Below, one piece after another: positions 25,132-34,099 of a stretch of 48,643 bases of DNA (positions within the stretch are counted from its first letter, which is position 1; the number at the start of each line of letters is the position of its first letter). The stretch is from NCBI RefSeq assembly GCF_014842915.1, contig NZ_JACYXI010000022.1:1-48643 (forward strand). Reading direction: 5' to 3'. The stretch comes from Roseibium litorale. GTDB taxonomy: Bacteria; Pseudomonadota; Alphaproteobacteria; Rhizobiales; Stappiaceae. A program made the translations under genes and the position numbers. The notes below the pieces were generated by a model that was not told the DNA's origin, made no database searches, and saw nothing but the letters and a program-made list of their open reading frames with translations.

Positions 25132-27612
25132 ATGTCAGCAAACGAACGTCCGACCTCCGATTTACGTGCCACAGCCCGGGCTGTGGGGCAGGAGGACCAG
25201 TCTGCAGCGGAAGATCCGCTTGTCGAGCTGGCCCGAATCGTCAATCGGAACAAGCAGGCGGGAGCCAGCGTGGCAGCAGGCCGCGTCGGAAGCACCGACT
25301 ATTTCGCCGGTCTGGATAGTCTGGGCGGTGAAGGCGATACTCTCAGCCGTGGCGCCCCGGAACCCGCAAGCGCTCCGCGCGTCGAGCCGCAGTTTGAAGC
25401 GCCCCAGCCTGAGCCGCAAATTGAAGAAGCCGTTGCCGAAGACGATTGGGGGCTTGAGGAAAGCCTGAGCGCAGCGGTCGCAGCCAGCCATCAGCCCGCA
25501 GCTGTTACGGCCCCGGCCTATGATGTCCAGCCTGCCTCGCGTCTGGGCAATACCGTTTCGCTCGATCTGGAGCAGAATCTGACTGCCGAGCTGGAAGACG
25601 AGCTTATGGGTGCTCTGCGCCAGAGCTTTGATCCGGCAGCGCCTGCTGGTCAGGAACAGGATTATGCGGTCGAAGAGGCCGCTGTCGAGACCGCAGCTTA
25701 TCAGCCCGAGGCCTATGAGCCGGAAGCCTATGAGCCCCAATCCTATGAGGCTCAGTCTTACAATGCTCAGTCCTATGAGGCGGAGCCCGCCTATGACCGG
25801 AACGCCTATGGAGAGCCAGTTCAGGCAGAGGCGCAGACCAGTGAAGCCGACGCATGGCCGGAAGACGCCGAAACAGCTGATCCCTATGCGACCGCCTATG
25901 AGCTGTCGGACCCTGAGCAGACCGAAGCCGAGCCGGCCTACGAGGCCGAACCTGCTTATGCACCCGCTGTCTCCGTAACAAGCTCCTACGCCGCCGGGCA
26001 GGGCGCGCAGGGCGGCTGGCAGTATGAGCCGGAGCCGGAAGCCTCCCAGCCGATGGCGGAAGAGCATGCGCCCTATGCCGAGCCGGTACAGGCCCAGGCA
26101 CCCGCCCAGGCACCCGCCCGCAAGGCGTCCGTGGTCGATGAGGATGATCTCTTCGCGGCTCTTTCCATCGATACGTCAGCATCCGCATCGAGCTATCGTG
26201 CGCCTCAGGTCTCGGCACCCCAGGCGGCAGCGCGCAGTTCGGCGGGCCCTGATTTCGACGCTCTCTTTGCCGATCTCGACTTCGGGACTTCAGGCAAGTC
26301 CAAACCAGCAGACAACCGTCCTCAGGTGGATGTCTCCGATGATATCGACGACATGAGCTGGCCGAACGCGGCGGCCATGCTGCCGGACGTGCCGGAAGAA
26401 GACGCGCCACCGCCTCCTGGCGGTTATGATCTGGACGCTGTCGCCCGCGCCATGCAGGAAAGCGACCCGACTATCGGCCAGCAGGGCGTTCTGCCGCCTC
26501 ATCCCGAACGGGAAAAGAAGGCAGCCCCCCATGGCGGCGGTTCTCGCAAGGGGCTTTATGCCGCCGGTGCCGTACTGGCTGTGGCCCTGGTCGGCGGGGC
26601 CGTTGTTCTGTTTACGGGCGACAACTCCGTCAGCGTTCCCGATGGAGCGCCTCCGGTGATTGCCGGTCTGGAAGAGCCCCTGAAGATTTATCCGGAAGAG
26701 CAACCCGCGGAAGAGAACCAGAGTTCCAAGCTGATCTACGACCGGGTTGGCAGCAACGCCTCCGATCCTTCGCGCGAGCGTCTGGTTCTGCCTGAACAGA
26801 CCCAGCCAGCCGAGCTGCCGCCTGCACCCGAAGGGGTCGTGACCAGCGATCCTCTGGTTCCTTCCGGGCCGAAGAAGGTGCGGACACTCGTTGTGCGGCC
26901 TGATGGCACGATCATTCAGGGGGATGAGCCTTCTGACTCTCCGGCACCCATCCGCAGCGTTTCGACCACTCCGGCACAGACGGGGACGTCTGAAAACGCT
27001 GCCGGCAGCGATGTAACGCCGTCCGGAACGACGCTTCCGGGCGCGGCGCCTGCCGTTCCGGCAATCGTTTCTGGTGCGGAGACCGGCCAAGCACCGGCTG
27101 AAAGCACCCCGCAGACAGCTGCTGACATCACGCCGGTTGAGCAGCCGCCTGCAAGTGAAATCCCGTCTGTCCTGCCGAAGGAAAAACCGGCAGTGCCTGT
27201 GCGCACGGCAGCTGCCGCGCCGCAGCAGACGGCTCCTGTCCGCAGCGGCCCGCTTGACCTGACCAACCCGGGTGCTGCTCCTGTCAGAACCGCGCCGGTT
27301 CAGGCCCAGGCGCCGGCACCGGCTCAGCCCGTAACGGCGGCCCCGTCCAGTGGATCGATCCCGGACGGAACCTATGTGGTTCAGGTAACCTCGCAGCGCT
27401 CTGATGCAGCTGCCCGCGATGCCTATACCGCGCTTCAGCGCAAGTACCCGTCGGTTCTGGGCGGACGCTCGGCTGTGATCGTTGCTGCGGAAATCCCGGA
27501 CAAGGGCACCTTCTACCGCGCCCGCATCCCGGCAAGGTCCAAGGAAGAGGCGATCCAGGTCTGCGAAAGCCTTCAGGCCGCCGGTGGTGACTGCTTCGTC
27601 CGCCGCCAGTAA
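25132..27612 (+). CDS. SPOR-domain membrane protein
   Basis: 826 residues. A long acidic, Pro/Ala/Tyr/Gln-rich cytoplasmic region includes imperfect EAYEPQSYEAQSYNAQSYE repeats at about 186-222. One membrane helix lies at about 475-493 (LYAAGAVLAVALVGGAVVLF). A disordered periplasmic linker leads to a C-terminal SPOR domain at about 745-825 that starts TYVVQVTSQRSDAAARDAY. SPOR domains bind denuded peptidoglycan at the septum. Position between argS and nagZ is conserved in alphaproteobacteria. It is followed by a terminator. Confidence 0.88.
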   Translation: MSANERPTSDLRATARAVGQEDQSAAEDPLVELARIVNRNKQAGASVAAGRVGSTDYFAGLDSLGGEGDTLSRGAPEPASAPRVEPQFEAPQPEPQIEEAVAEDDWGLEESLSAAVAASHQPAAVTAPAYDVQPASRLGNTVSLDLEQNLTAELEDELMGALRQSFDPAAPAGQEQDYAVEEAAVETAAYQPEAYEPEAYEPQSYEAQSYNAQSYEAEPAYDRNAYGEPVQAEAQTSEADAWPEDAETADPYATAYELSDPEQTEAEPAYEAEPAYAPAVSVTSSYAAGQGAQGGWQYEPEPEASQPMAEEHAPYAEPVQAQAPAQAPARKASVVDEDDLFAALSIDTSASASSYRAPQVSAPQAAARSSAGPDFDALFADLDFGTSGKSKPADNRPQVDVSDDIDDMSWPNAAAMLPDVPEEDAPPPPGGYDLDAVARAMQESDPTIGQQGVLPPHPEREKKAAPHGGGSRKGLYAAGAVLAVALVGGAVVLFTGDNSVSVPDGAPPVIAGLEEPLKIYPEEQPAEENQSSKLIYDRVGSNASDPSRERLVLPEQTQPAELPPAPEGVVTSDPLVPSGPKKVRTLVVRPDGTIIQGDEPSDSPAPIRSVSTTPAQTGTSENAAGSDVTPSGTTLPGAAPAVPAIVSGAETGQAPAESTPQTAADITPVEQPPASEIPSVLPKEKPAVPVRTAAAAPQQTAPVRSGPLDLTNPGAAPVRTAPVQAQAPAPAQPVTAAPSSGSIPDGTYVVQVTSQRSDAAARDAYTALQRKYPSVLGGRSAVIVAAEIPDKGTFYRARIPARSKEEAIQVCESLQAAGGDCFVRRQ

Positions 27613-27637
27613 CGAGCGATCGGTAACAGAATACGAA

Positions 27638-27668
27638 AAGGCCGGGGCATTGCTCCGGCCTTTTCTGT
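27638..27668 (+). terminator. terminator after SPOR gene
   Basis: AAAAGGCCGG-GGCATTGC-TCCGGCCTTTTCTG is a strong stem with a T-run, 26 bases past the SPOR gene stop. It separates argS-SPOR from the tetR cassette. Confidence 0.82.
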
Positions 27669-27691
27669 AGCGCGCTGGCACACGCCGCTCT

Positions 27692-28291
27692 TCAGGGAGC
27701 AAGAAGCCGGGTGAGACCGGTGAGGGCGCTTGTTGCCCGGGCGGCAAGGGTTTGTTCCGAAGGGCGCATGGCAGCGCTGGTCACCAGACGGATCTGAAGG
27801 TCGCCAACGAGCAGCGAAATATAGAGGTCTGTTGCCGCGCCTGTTTCTTCAAAGGCGAGAAGCCCCTTGGCTCTTGCTCCTTCCAGAACCTTGCCGATCA
27901 AAGGGGCGATTGTGTCCCGTCCTGCGGCTCCCAGCGCCTCGCCGAGCTCGCCGGTGGGATCTGAGGCTGCAGCTTTGTTCAGGGCGATTGCTCTCGGGCT
28001 GGTTAGAAGCTGGAGAAGCTTCGGGCCAAGGGCGGCAAGTGTTTCGAGGGGCGCGCGGGACTCGGATGCCTGTTCCTCAAGAAAGGCGCGGATTTCTGCG
28101 GTGTTGCGCTCGACCAGCGTCCGGAAGAGGCCTTGCTTGCCGCCGTACCAGTTGTAAAGGGTTTCGTTGGATGCCTTGGCCTTGCGGGCAATCGCCAGCA
28201 TGGAGGCCGCCGCATAGCCTTTTTCCTCCAAAACCGCATAGGCGGCCCGCTCAATCTCGCTTTGGCGCTGTGTCTTGCTGCCGTCCCGCAT
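27692..28291 (-). CDS. TetR family transcriptional regulator
   Basis: 199 residues. An N-terminal helix-turn-helix (SEIERAAYAVLEEKGYAAAS then ASNETLYNWYGGKQGLFRTL) is followed by a helical ligand-binding domain with an AefR/TetR_C-like end. ATG 28291 has AAGGAG five to six bases upstream; the frame runs on to 28324 without a good start. It is divergent from a small membrane-protein gene; two matching palindromes in the shared 86-base gap are its likely operators. Confidence 0.85.
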   Translation of the reverse strand: MRDGSKTQRQSEIERAAYAVLEEKGYAAASMLAIARKAKASNETLYNWYGGKQGLFRTLVERNTAEIRAFLEEQASESRAPLETLAALGPKLLQLLTSPRAIALNKAAASDPTGELGEALGAAGRDTIAPLIGKVLEGARAKGLLAFEETGAATDLYISLLVGDLQIRLVTSAAMRPSEQTLAARATSALTGLTRLLAP

Positions 28292-28314
28292 CTGTTCTCC
28301 TTCGGGTTGACAGT

Positions 28315-28336
28315 AACCGTACATGGAATTACGGTT
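28315..28336. promoter_or_regulatory. TetR operator candidate 1
   Basis: A 22-base palindrome with arms AACCGTA and TTACGGTT. The same palindrome recurs at 28342-28363, with starts 27 bases apart. Both lie in the gap between the divergent tetR and membrane-protein genes. Confidence 0.7.
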
Positions 28337-28341
28337 TTAGC

Positions 28342-28363
28342 AACCGTACACATGATTACGGTT
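28342..28363. promoter_or_regulatory. TetR operator candidate 2
   Basis: Second copy of the 22-base palindrome, arms AACCGTA and TTACGGTT, with a slightly different centre. It ends just before the GAGGAGG ribosome site of the membrane-protein gene, so binding should repress that gene and possibly tetR. Confidence 0.7.
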
Positions 28364-28377
28364 TTGAGGAGGTGTTC

Positions 28378-28743
28378 ATGACCCAATCCCGTCCCGCCGC
28401 TGCGGCACTTGCTGCTCTCATCATTCTGCAATCTGTTATGCTAATGGCGCTCTATGCCGGGGTACCGCCCCATCCTCCGGCGGCAACTCCCTTGTTCGGC
28501 ATCGGGCCGTTTCTGGGCATGGCCCTTTCAGCCGCAGCCGCGGCTTTGGTTCTCGGTCCGCTCAATGGGCCAGCGGGACGGGCGCTCACCGCTCTGGCCG
28601 CTGCTCTGGCGCTGGTCTCTTTCGGTCCGCAGAAATATGCAGATCCGGCGTTTGCCCAGATTTGGCCTGCCGTTCTGAGTGCCCAGGCGGCTGTGGCCAT
28701 GATTGGTCACGCGCTCTGGCGCAGCCGGAAAGCCGCCCGATGA
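28378..28743 (+). CDS. small integral membrane protein
   Basis: 121 residues with about four predicted helices: ALAALIILQSVMLMALYAG, GIGPFLGMALSAAAAALVLG, ALTALAAALALVSFG and IWPAVLSAQAAVAMIGHALW. I do not recognise a family. GAGGAGG lies seven bases before the ATG. It is controlled, by inference, by the divergent TetR regulator. It ends 13 bases before the convergent esterase. Confidence 0.65.
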   Translation: MTQSRPAAAALAALIILQSVMLMALYAGVPPHPPAATPLFGIGPFLGMALSAAAAALVLGPLNGPAGRALTALAAALALVSFGPQKYADPAFAQIWPAVLSAQAAVAMIGHALWRSRKAAR

Positions 28744-28756
28744 CCTCGGGTCCTCT

Positions 28757-29764
28757 TCAGCCCGTCAATGCCTTGGCAAGATAGGGCAGGCTGAGGTCCA
28801 GGCGGTAATCGATGCCTGAATGATTGTCCTCAAATTCCTCATAGACATGGGGAACCTTGGCGGCAGACAATTTACGGGTCATGCGCCTTGCGCCATAGAG
28901 CAGATTATACTGGTCAAGGGTGCCGCAATCGATCCAGATACCCTTCAGGGACTTCAGCGCGTCCACATGCCGGTCCATCATCCGCACCGGATCCCAGCTC
29001 AGCCAGGTGTTCCAGCGCTCATCGATGAGCTCGCAGGTTTCCGGATCGACCGGCAGCCGGATGCCGCAAAAGGCGTCCGGATCCGGATCATAGGTCGCGG
29101 CCATGGCCAGGGTCATGAGCACATGCATGTCCGAGCCGGAATATTTCGGCCCCGCCTCGAAGCTCTTGATGAAGTCCTCGATGGCCCCCTTTTTCTGAAG
29201 CGTTCTCAACGTCGCAGGCATGTCCGGCAGGTAGCAGAGCTCGAAAGCCATATCGCCGGAATGGCAGGCGATGGCAGACCAGACATCCGCGTGCAGCATG
29301 CCGTGGATCAGGGAGCCATAGCCGCCGGACGACTTGCCGAAGCAGGCGCGCAAGCCAGGGCCGCCGCAGCCGAAACGGTTCTCGACCGCCTCCAGCATTT
29401 CCGTGGTGAGATAGGTTGCCCACGGCCCCATGGCCGCGCTGTTTATATACTGGTTGCCGCCAAGCCGGGTGAAACAGTCGGGAAAGGCCACGGCAACCGG
29501 GGGCAGGGCGCCTTCGTGGATCAGCCGGTCCAGGCGCGCAGGCAGGTTCTCGCCAAAGTTCTTCCAGCTGATATGGCCGAGGCCGCTGCCGGTAAACCCG
29601 GCCAGATCGACCAGGAGCGGCAGTCCCTCGCCGCTGTGGCCGTTCGGGATATAGACGGCGACTTCGCGCGTTGTCCGGTCCCCTAGCATGTTGCCTCCCA
29701 GAATTGAGGAGGCAATCTGAAGGTGATGGACCGTTCCCTGCGGGCTGTCTGGAAGAACGTACAT
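28757..29764 (-). CDS. alpha/beta hydrolase, esterase-D-like
   Basis: 335 residues of the putative esterase family (PF00756-like, akin to enterochelin esterase and esterase D). The nucleophile elbow is FGKSSGGYGS with S145; the Asp is probably in CGTLDQYN and the His in FEDNHSGIDYR. No signal peptide. ATG 29764 has GGAG six bases upstream; the frame continues far upstream only as the antisense of nagZ. It is divergent from nagZ and may belong with the tetR cassette. The substrate is unknown. Confidence 0.75.
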   Translation of the reverse strand: MYVLPDSPQGTVHHLQIASSILGGNMLGDRTTREVAVYIPNGHSGEGLPLLVDLAGFTGSGLGHISWKNFGENLPARLDRLIHEGALPPVAVAFPDCFTRLGGNQYINSAAMGPWATYLTTEMLEAVENRFGCGGPGLRACFGKSSGGYGSLIHGMLHADVWSAIACHSGDMAFELCYLPDMPATLRTLQKKGAIEDFIKSFEAGPKYSGSDMHVLMTLAMAATYDPDPDAFCGIRLPVDPETCELIDERWNTWLSWDPVRMMDRHVDALKSLKGIWIDCGTLDQYNLLYGARRMTRKLSAAKVPHVYEEFEDNHSGIDYRLDLSLPYLAKALTG

Positions 29765-29878
29765 GGTATCTCCGGATCGTGTGCTTTTTCCCTTTATGCG
29801 CGTTTCCATCCGGAGGGTGCAAGGCATTGCTGCACGTGTCTGCTTGACCGCCGCCAATCCCGCAGATACAGGCAATCC

Positions 29879-30895
29879 ATGACCAAGGCATTCATCAGCG
29901 GCTGTGCCGGACTGCGCCTCACGGCGGACGAGAAGACGTTTTTCACCCGGGAAGATCCCTTGGGCTTGATCCTGTTCCGGCGCAACTGCGACCACCCGGA
30001 ACAGGTGGCGGCCCTGACCGCAGAGTTCCGGACGGCGGTCGGGCGTGAGAACGCGCCTGTGCTGATCGATCAGGAGGGCGGACGGGTCATGCGCCTGCGC
30101 CCGCCCCACTGGCCGTCCTTTCCGCCGCAGAAGCTCTTTGGCGATCTTTACCGCGCCGATCCGGGCCGGGGCCGGGAAGCCGCCTGGCTTGGCGCCAGAC
30201 TGATCGCCCATGAGCTTCTTGCCCTCGGCATCAACGTCGATTGCCTGCCGCTGCTGGACGTCAGCCAGCCGGATATGGTGGATGCCATTGGGGACCGTGC
30301 CTATGGCAGCGCGCCTGACATGGTTGCGAAGCTTGGCAAGGAAACCTGCGAGGGGTTGCTGGCAGGCGGTGTGCTGCCGGTCTTCAAGCATCTGCCGGGT
30401 CATGGACGGGCAACGGTGGACAGCCATCTGGAGCTGCCGCGCGTCGACGCGCCGCGCGAAGAGCTGGATGCGGTCGACTTCGCCCCCTTCAAGGCCCTGA
30501 GCAGCTATCCGATGGCCATGACGGCGCATCTCCTGTTCACCGCCATCGATCCGAAGGCGCCAGCGACCCAGAGCCGGGTCATCATCGACAGCATTATTCG
30601 TGGCCAGATGGGCTTTGATGGCGTCCTCATGAGCGATGACATCAACATGAAGGCCCTTGGTGGGGATATGCGCGAAAGATCGGCTGCAACTTTTGCCGCC
30701 GGGTGCGATCTTGTGCTTCACTGCAATGGGGAACTGGACCAGATGCAGGCTGTCGCGGATGTGGCGCCGGATCTGGAGGGGATGAGCCGCCTGCGCTGCG
30801 AGCGGGCGCTTGGCTGGCTGAAGGCGCCGGATCCTGCCTTTGATGCGGGAGCCGCCTGGGCCCGGTTCCGCATTCTGACCGAAAGCCTGGCCTGA
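29879..30895 (+). CDS. nagZ: beta-N-acetylhexosaminidase NagZ
   Basis: 338 residues, family 3 glycosidase that removes GlcNAc from anhydromuropeptides in cell-wall recycling. The signature KHLPGHGRATVDSH holds the catalytic His, and GVLMSDDINMKAL the nucleophile Asp. The start FISGCAGLRLTADE is typical. ATG 29879 is chosen; the upstream extension is shadow. It is cytoplasmic, with no signal peptide. Confidence 0.92.
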   Translation: MTKAFISGCAGLRLTADEKTFFTREDPLGLILFRRNCDHPEQVAALTAEFRTAVGRENAPVLIDQEGGRVMRLRPPHWPSFPPQKLFGDLYRADPGRGREAAWLGARLIAHELLALGINVDCLPLLDVSQPDMVDAIGDRAYGSAPDMVAKLGKETCEGLLAGGVLPVFKHLPGHGRATVDSHLELPRVDAPREELDAVDFAPFKALSSYPMAMTAHLLFTAIDPKAPATQSRVIIDSIIRGQMGFDGVLMSDDINMKALGGDMRERSAATFAAGCDLVLHCNGELDQMQAVADVAPDLEGMSRLRCERALGWLKAPDPAFDAGAAWARFRILTESLA

Positions 30896-30995
30896 GCGCC
30901 GCGGGCGGAAGGCAGGAACAAGGGAACCCGCCGGGATCCTGTGAGGGGCTGCCCGCAGCACTCTCTGACGGGAAACGGGCAATTGGGACTGGGGC

Positions 30996-31808
30996 ATGGC
31001 AAGCGATGACGATCAGGTCGATCTCCTGAGCACCGCATTGGAAGAGGACCGCGCCTCTTCCGATCCCATGCTCATGGTTGATGTCGAAGGCTTCGAAGGT
31101 CCGTTGGACCTGCTGCTTACGCTCGCCCGCAATCAGAAGGTGGATCTGACGAGGATCTCCATTCTGGCCTTGGTTCAGCAGTATCTCGACTTCGTGACCG
31201 AAGCGCGCAAGATGCGCCTTGAACTGGCGGCGGACTATCTGGTCATGGCGGCCTGGCTCGCTTACCTCAAGTCCCGTCTCCTGATCCCGGAGCAGAAGGG
31301 CGAGGATGAGCCGTCCGGTGAGGAACTGGCGGCAGCGCTGGCGTTCCGGCTGCGCCGTCTCGAGGCCATGCGGGACGTTGCTGCCCGGCTGATGAAGCGC
31401 TCGCGGCTTGGCGTCGATGTCTTTGCCCGCGGCCATCCGGAAACCACGTCGGTCACCCACAAGAGCATCTGGTCAGCCAGCATCTACGAATTGCTGACCG
31501 CCTATGCGACCCAGCGCCAGCGGACGTCGGTGACCCACCATACGGTGATCCGGCGCAACGTCTGGTCTCTGCAGGAAGCCCGTGAGTTGCTGACCCGGCT
31601 GGTTGGCCGTATTGCGGAATGGGCGCCGATCAACGATTACCTGCGGGATTATCTTTATGACGACGAGGACCGGGCAACCGTGATCGCGAGCACCTTTTCC
31701 GCCAGCCTCGAAATGGTCCGCGAAGGCCATATCGAGATCCGGCAGGGAGAGGCATTCACCCCGATCTATATCCGCGCGAAGGCAAAGGAGCGTCAGGATG
31801 GCATCTGA
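30996..31808 (+). CDS. scpA: segregation and condensation protein A
   Basis: 270 residues, kleisin subunit that with ScpB and SMC compacts the chromosome. VEGFEGPLDLLLTLARNQKVDL and LAADYLVMAAWLAYLKSRLL are diagnostic. Its last codons overlap scpB by 11 bases, indicating translational coupling. The 18 bases GGGCAATTGGGACTGGGG just before the ATG recur at 47213-47230. Confidence 0.94.
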   Translation: MASDDDQVDLLSTALEEDRASSDPMLMVDVEGFEGPLDLLLTLARNQKVDLTRISILALVQQYLDFVTEARKMRLELAADYLVMAAWLAYLKSRLLIPEQKGEDEPSGEELAAALAFRLRRLEAMRDVAARLMKRSRLGVDVFARGHPETTSVTHKSIWSASIYELLTAYATQRQRTSVTHHTVIRRNVWSLQEARELLTRLVGRIAEWAPINDYLRDYLYDDEDRATVIASTFSASLEMVREGHIEIRQGEAFTPIYIRAKAKERQDGI

Positions 31809-32505
31809 AGCGGATCTGCTGACAGCAACCGAATCCGGGCGGCCGCCGCTCAGCGACCGGGACCGGGAAGGGATGCGCATGGTCGAAGCGCTGCTCTTCG
31901 CCTCTGCCGATCCCCTGTCTGTTGACGAGATGAAGGAGCGCCTGCCGCGCAATTGTGATCTGCCGGCCATACTGGCGGAGCTGCAGCGCATCTACGCGGT
32001 GCGCGGGGTCAATCTGATCCGTGTCGCGGGGAAATATGCCTTCCGGACTGCCGAGGATCTGGCCTATCTCATGCGCCGCGACCGGGAAGAGGAGCGCAAG
32101 CTCTCCCGCGCGGCTCTGGAGACCCTAGCCATCATTGCCTACCATCAGCCGGTGACCCGTGCCGAGATTGAAGAGATTCGCGGGGTTTCTACCTCCAAGG
32201 GAACCCTGGATGTGCTTCTGGAGACAGGCTGGGTGCGCATGCGCGGGCGCCGCCGCACACCGGGACGGCCCGTGACCTATGGCACCAGCGAGCTGTTCCT
32301 GCAGCATTTCAGCCTGGAAAACATCCGCGACCTGCCAGGTCTTGAGGAGCTCAAGGGCGCGGGCCTTCTTGACAGCGCGATCCCGGCCTCGTTCTTTGTG
32401 CCGACCCCGGACGATACACCGGATCTGACCGAGGAAGAGGACCCGCTTGAAGAAGGCGGCCTGTTCGGCGACGCGGATCTGGACCAGAAAACCGAGACCA
32501 CATGA
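31798..32505 (+). CDS. scpB: segregation and condensation protein B
   Basis: 235 residues with two winged-helix domains: MVEALLFASADPLSVDEMKE at the start and LSRAALETLAIIAYHQPVTR with the EIRGVS motif. The acidic C-terminal tail is typical. It overlaps scpA by 11 bases and the next gene by four (ATGA). Confidence 0.94.
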   Translation: MASEADLLTATESGRPPLSDRDREGMRMVEALLFASADPLSVDEMKERLPRNCDLPAILAELQRIYAVRGVNLIRVAGKYAFRTAEDLAYLMRRDREEERKLSRAALETLAIIAYHQPVTRAEIEEIRGVSTSKGTLDVLLETGWVRMRGRRRTPGRPVTYGTSELFLQHFSLENIRDLPGLEELKGAGLLDSAIPASFFVPTPDDTPDLTEEEDPLEEGGLFGDADLDQKTETT

Positions 32506-33671
32506 CCTTGAATGACCCCAAGATGGGGAAAAGCGGCCAAATATCAGCGGATCTTGCAAGCAGCCGTACGCCGCGCAATGACAGCGATCCGAACTGGGGC
32601 CCCCGGGGAACAGCCCGCGCGACGATCGCCGCCGGTCTCGTGTTCGAGGGAATCTGCCATGATTATGATGGCAATGACTCGGTCGTTGACCTCTCGATTT
32701 CGGTCGCACCGGGGGAAGTTCTCTGCCTTCTCGGACATTCAGGCTGCGGCAAAACGACACTTATGCGCATTGCCGCCGGTGTCGAGCGGCAGAGCCGGGG
32801 CAGGGTGCTGATCAACGGCCAGGAAGTGGCTGGTCCCAACCGGTTCGTCCCGCCCGAACAGCGGGGTGTCGGGCTGATGTTCCAGGATTATGCGCTGTTT
32901 CCGCATATGACCATTCTGGACAACGTCTGTTTCGGCCTCAACGATCTGCCGCGGGAGGCGGCGGAACGCGAGGCGCTGGCCACGCTGGAACGTGTCGGCC
33001 TCAAGGGCTATGCCGCCGACTACCCCCACGCCTTGTCCGGGGGAGAGCAGCAGCGGGTCGCGCTTGCCCGCGCAATCGCTCCGCGTCCCGGTGTCCTGCT
33101 GATGGATGAGCCGTTCTCGGGGCTGGACCGCCGCCTGCGCGACAGTGTGCGCGAGGAAACCATGTCGATCCTGCGCGAAACCCGCGCCACCTGCATTGTC
33201 GTGACACACGACCCGGAAGAAGCCATGCGCATGGGCGACAAGATCGCCCTGATGCGCCGGGGGCGCCTGGTTCAGCACGGAACTTCCGAGGAGCTTTACA
33301 GCAATCCCGCAGATGTGTTTGCGGCGCGGTTCTTCTCCGAACTCAACCAGATGCAGGGCAAGGTCTCCCGCGAGGGGATCGAAACGCCTATCGGGCTGAT
33401 CCAGGGCAATGGCGCGCCGGTCGGAACGCACCTCGAAGTCTGTGTCCGTCCTCACGGCATCGTTCTGGAGCCGGCGGGAAGCACCAGCGTCACCGGCCGC
33501 ATCGTAGCCAAGCGATTCGTCGGCGAGATGGATCTTCTGGCCATCCGGGTCGAGGGGCACGACAGGTTGCTGCAGGCGCGGGCACGTCCCGGTGGTGGTT
33601 TCGAGGTGGGCATGGATGTGGGATTGTCCACCGATCCTCAGGATGTTCTGGTGTTTGAAGCCCAGCAGTGA
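32502..33671 (+). CDS. ABC transporter ATPase, ferric/spermidine type
   Basis: 389 residues. The ATPase domain has Walker A GHSGCGKTT with K84, signature LSGGEQQRV, Walker B LLMDEPFSGLD and the switch His in VVTHDPEEA. A C-terminal TOBE-like domain follows, as in FbpC/PotA ATPases. An unusual 45-residue hydrophilic N-terminal extension precedes the fold. Its ATG overlaps the scpB stop (ATGA), but no permease or binding-protein gene is nearby, so the transport partner is encoded elsewhere or the ATPase has another role. Confidence 0.82.
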   Translation: MTLNDPKMGKSGQISADLASSRTPRNDSDPNWGPRGTARATIAAGLVFEGICHDYDGNDSVVDLSISVAPGEVLCLLGHSGCGKTTLMRIAAGVERQSRGRVLINGQEVAGPNRFVPPEQRGVGLMFQDYALFPHMTILDNVCFGLNDLPREAAEREALATLERVGLKGYAADYPHALSGGEQQRVALARAIAPRPGVLLMDEPFSGLDRRLRDSVREETMSILRETRATCIVVTHDPEEAMRMGDKIALMRRGRLVQHGTSEELYSNPADVFAARFFSELNQMQGKVSREGIETPIGLIQGNGAPVGTHLEVCVRPHGIVLEPAGSTSVTGRIVAKRFVGEMDLLAIRVEGHDRLLQARARPGGGFEVGMDVGLSTDPQDVLVFEAQQ

Positions 33672-33673
33672 CC

Positions 33674-33702
33674 TTTAAGGACTTGTTCCTTATTCCTATA
33701 TG
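33674..33702 (+). promoter_or_regulatory. possible promoter for tatABC
   Basis: TTTAAG (33674-33679), 17 bases and TATATG (33697-33702) make a weak sigma-70-like promoter in the 119-base gap before tatA. Confidence 0.3.
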
Positions 33703-33790
33703 GGGGCATGGTCACTGTGTTGCGGCTGCGAAGCCTTTTTTGTAATAGTGGCGGCAGGCTGAAGAGCCGGACCAACCGGGAGTTAGACGC

Positions 33791-34039
33791 ATGGGCGTGA
33801 GTGTTTGGCAGATTCTGATCATCGCGGTGGTCGTCGTTCTGCTTTTCGGACGGGGCAAGATCTCCGACCTGATGGGTGATGTCGCCAAGGGCATCAAGAG
33901 CTTCAAGAAGGGCATGGCCGAAGACGACGACGCACCGTCGGCTTCCAGCGCGCCTGCCGCGTCCCCCAAGACGATCGATCATCAGCCGTCGCAGACCGTG
34001 TCTGCCGAAACGGCTGAAGACAAGTCCAAGGCTTCCTGA
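33791..34039 (+). CDS. tatA: twin-arginine translocase subunit TatA
   Basis: 82 residues. One N-terminal membrane helix ([15 protein letters not shown]) and the [24 protein letters not shown] amphipathic helix are standard TatA. TatA polymers form the pore for folded proteins. First of the tatABC set. Confidence 0.93.
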   Translation: MGVSVWQILIIAVVVVLLFGRGKISDLMGDVAKGIKSFKKGMAEDDDAPSASSAPAASPKTIDHQPSQTVSAETAEDKSKAS

Positions 34040-34099
34040 AGCGACGCCGCGTCCGGCGCCGTGCCCGGCTGCCGGACCCAACCAGTGGGCCGGACCTGA

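Noticed and set aside
29765..30997. Upstream extension of the esterase frame
   Set aside because: It is the antisense of nagZ; a good ribosome site and ATG at 29764 define the esterase start.
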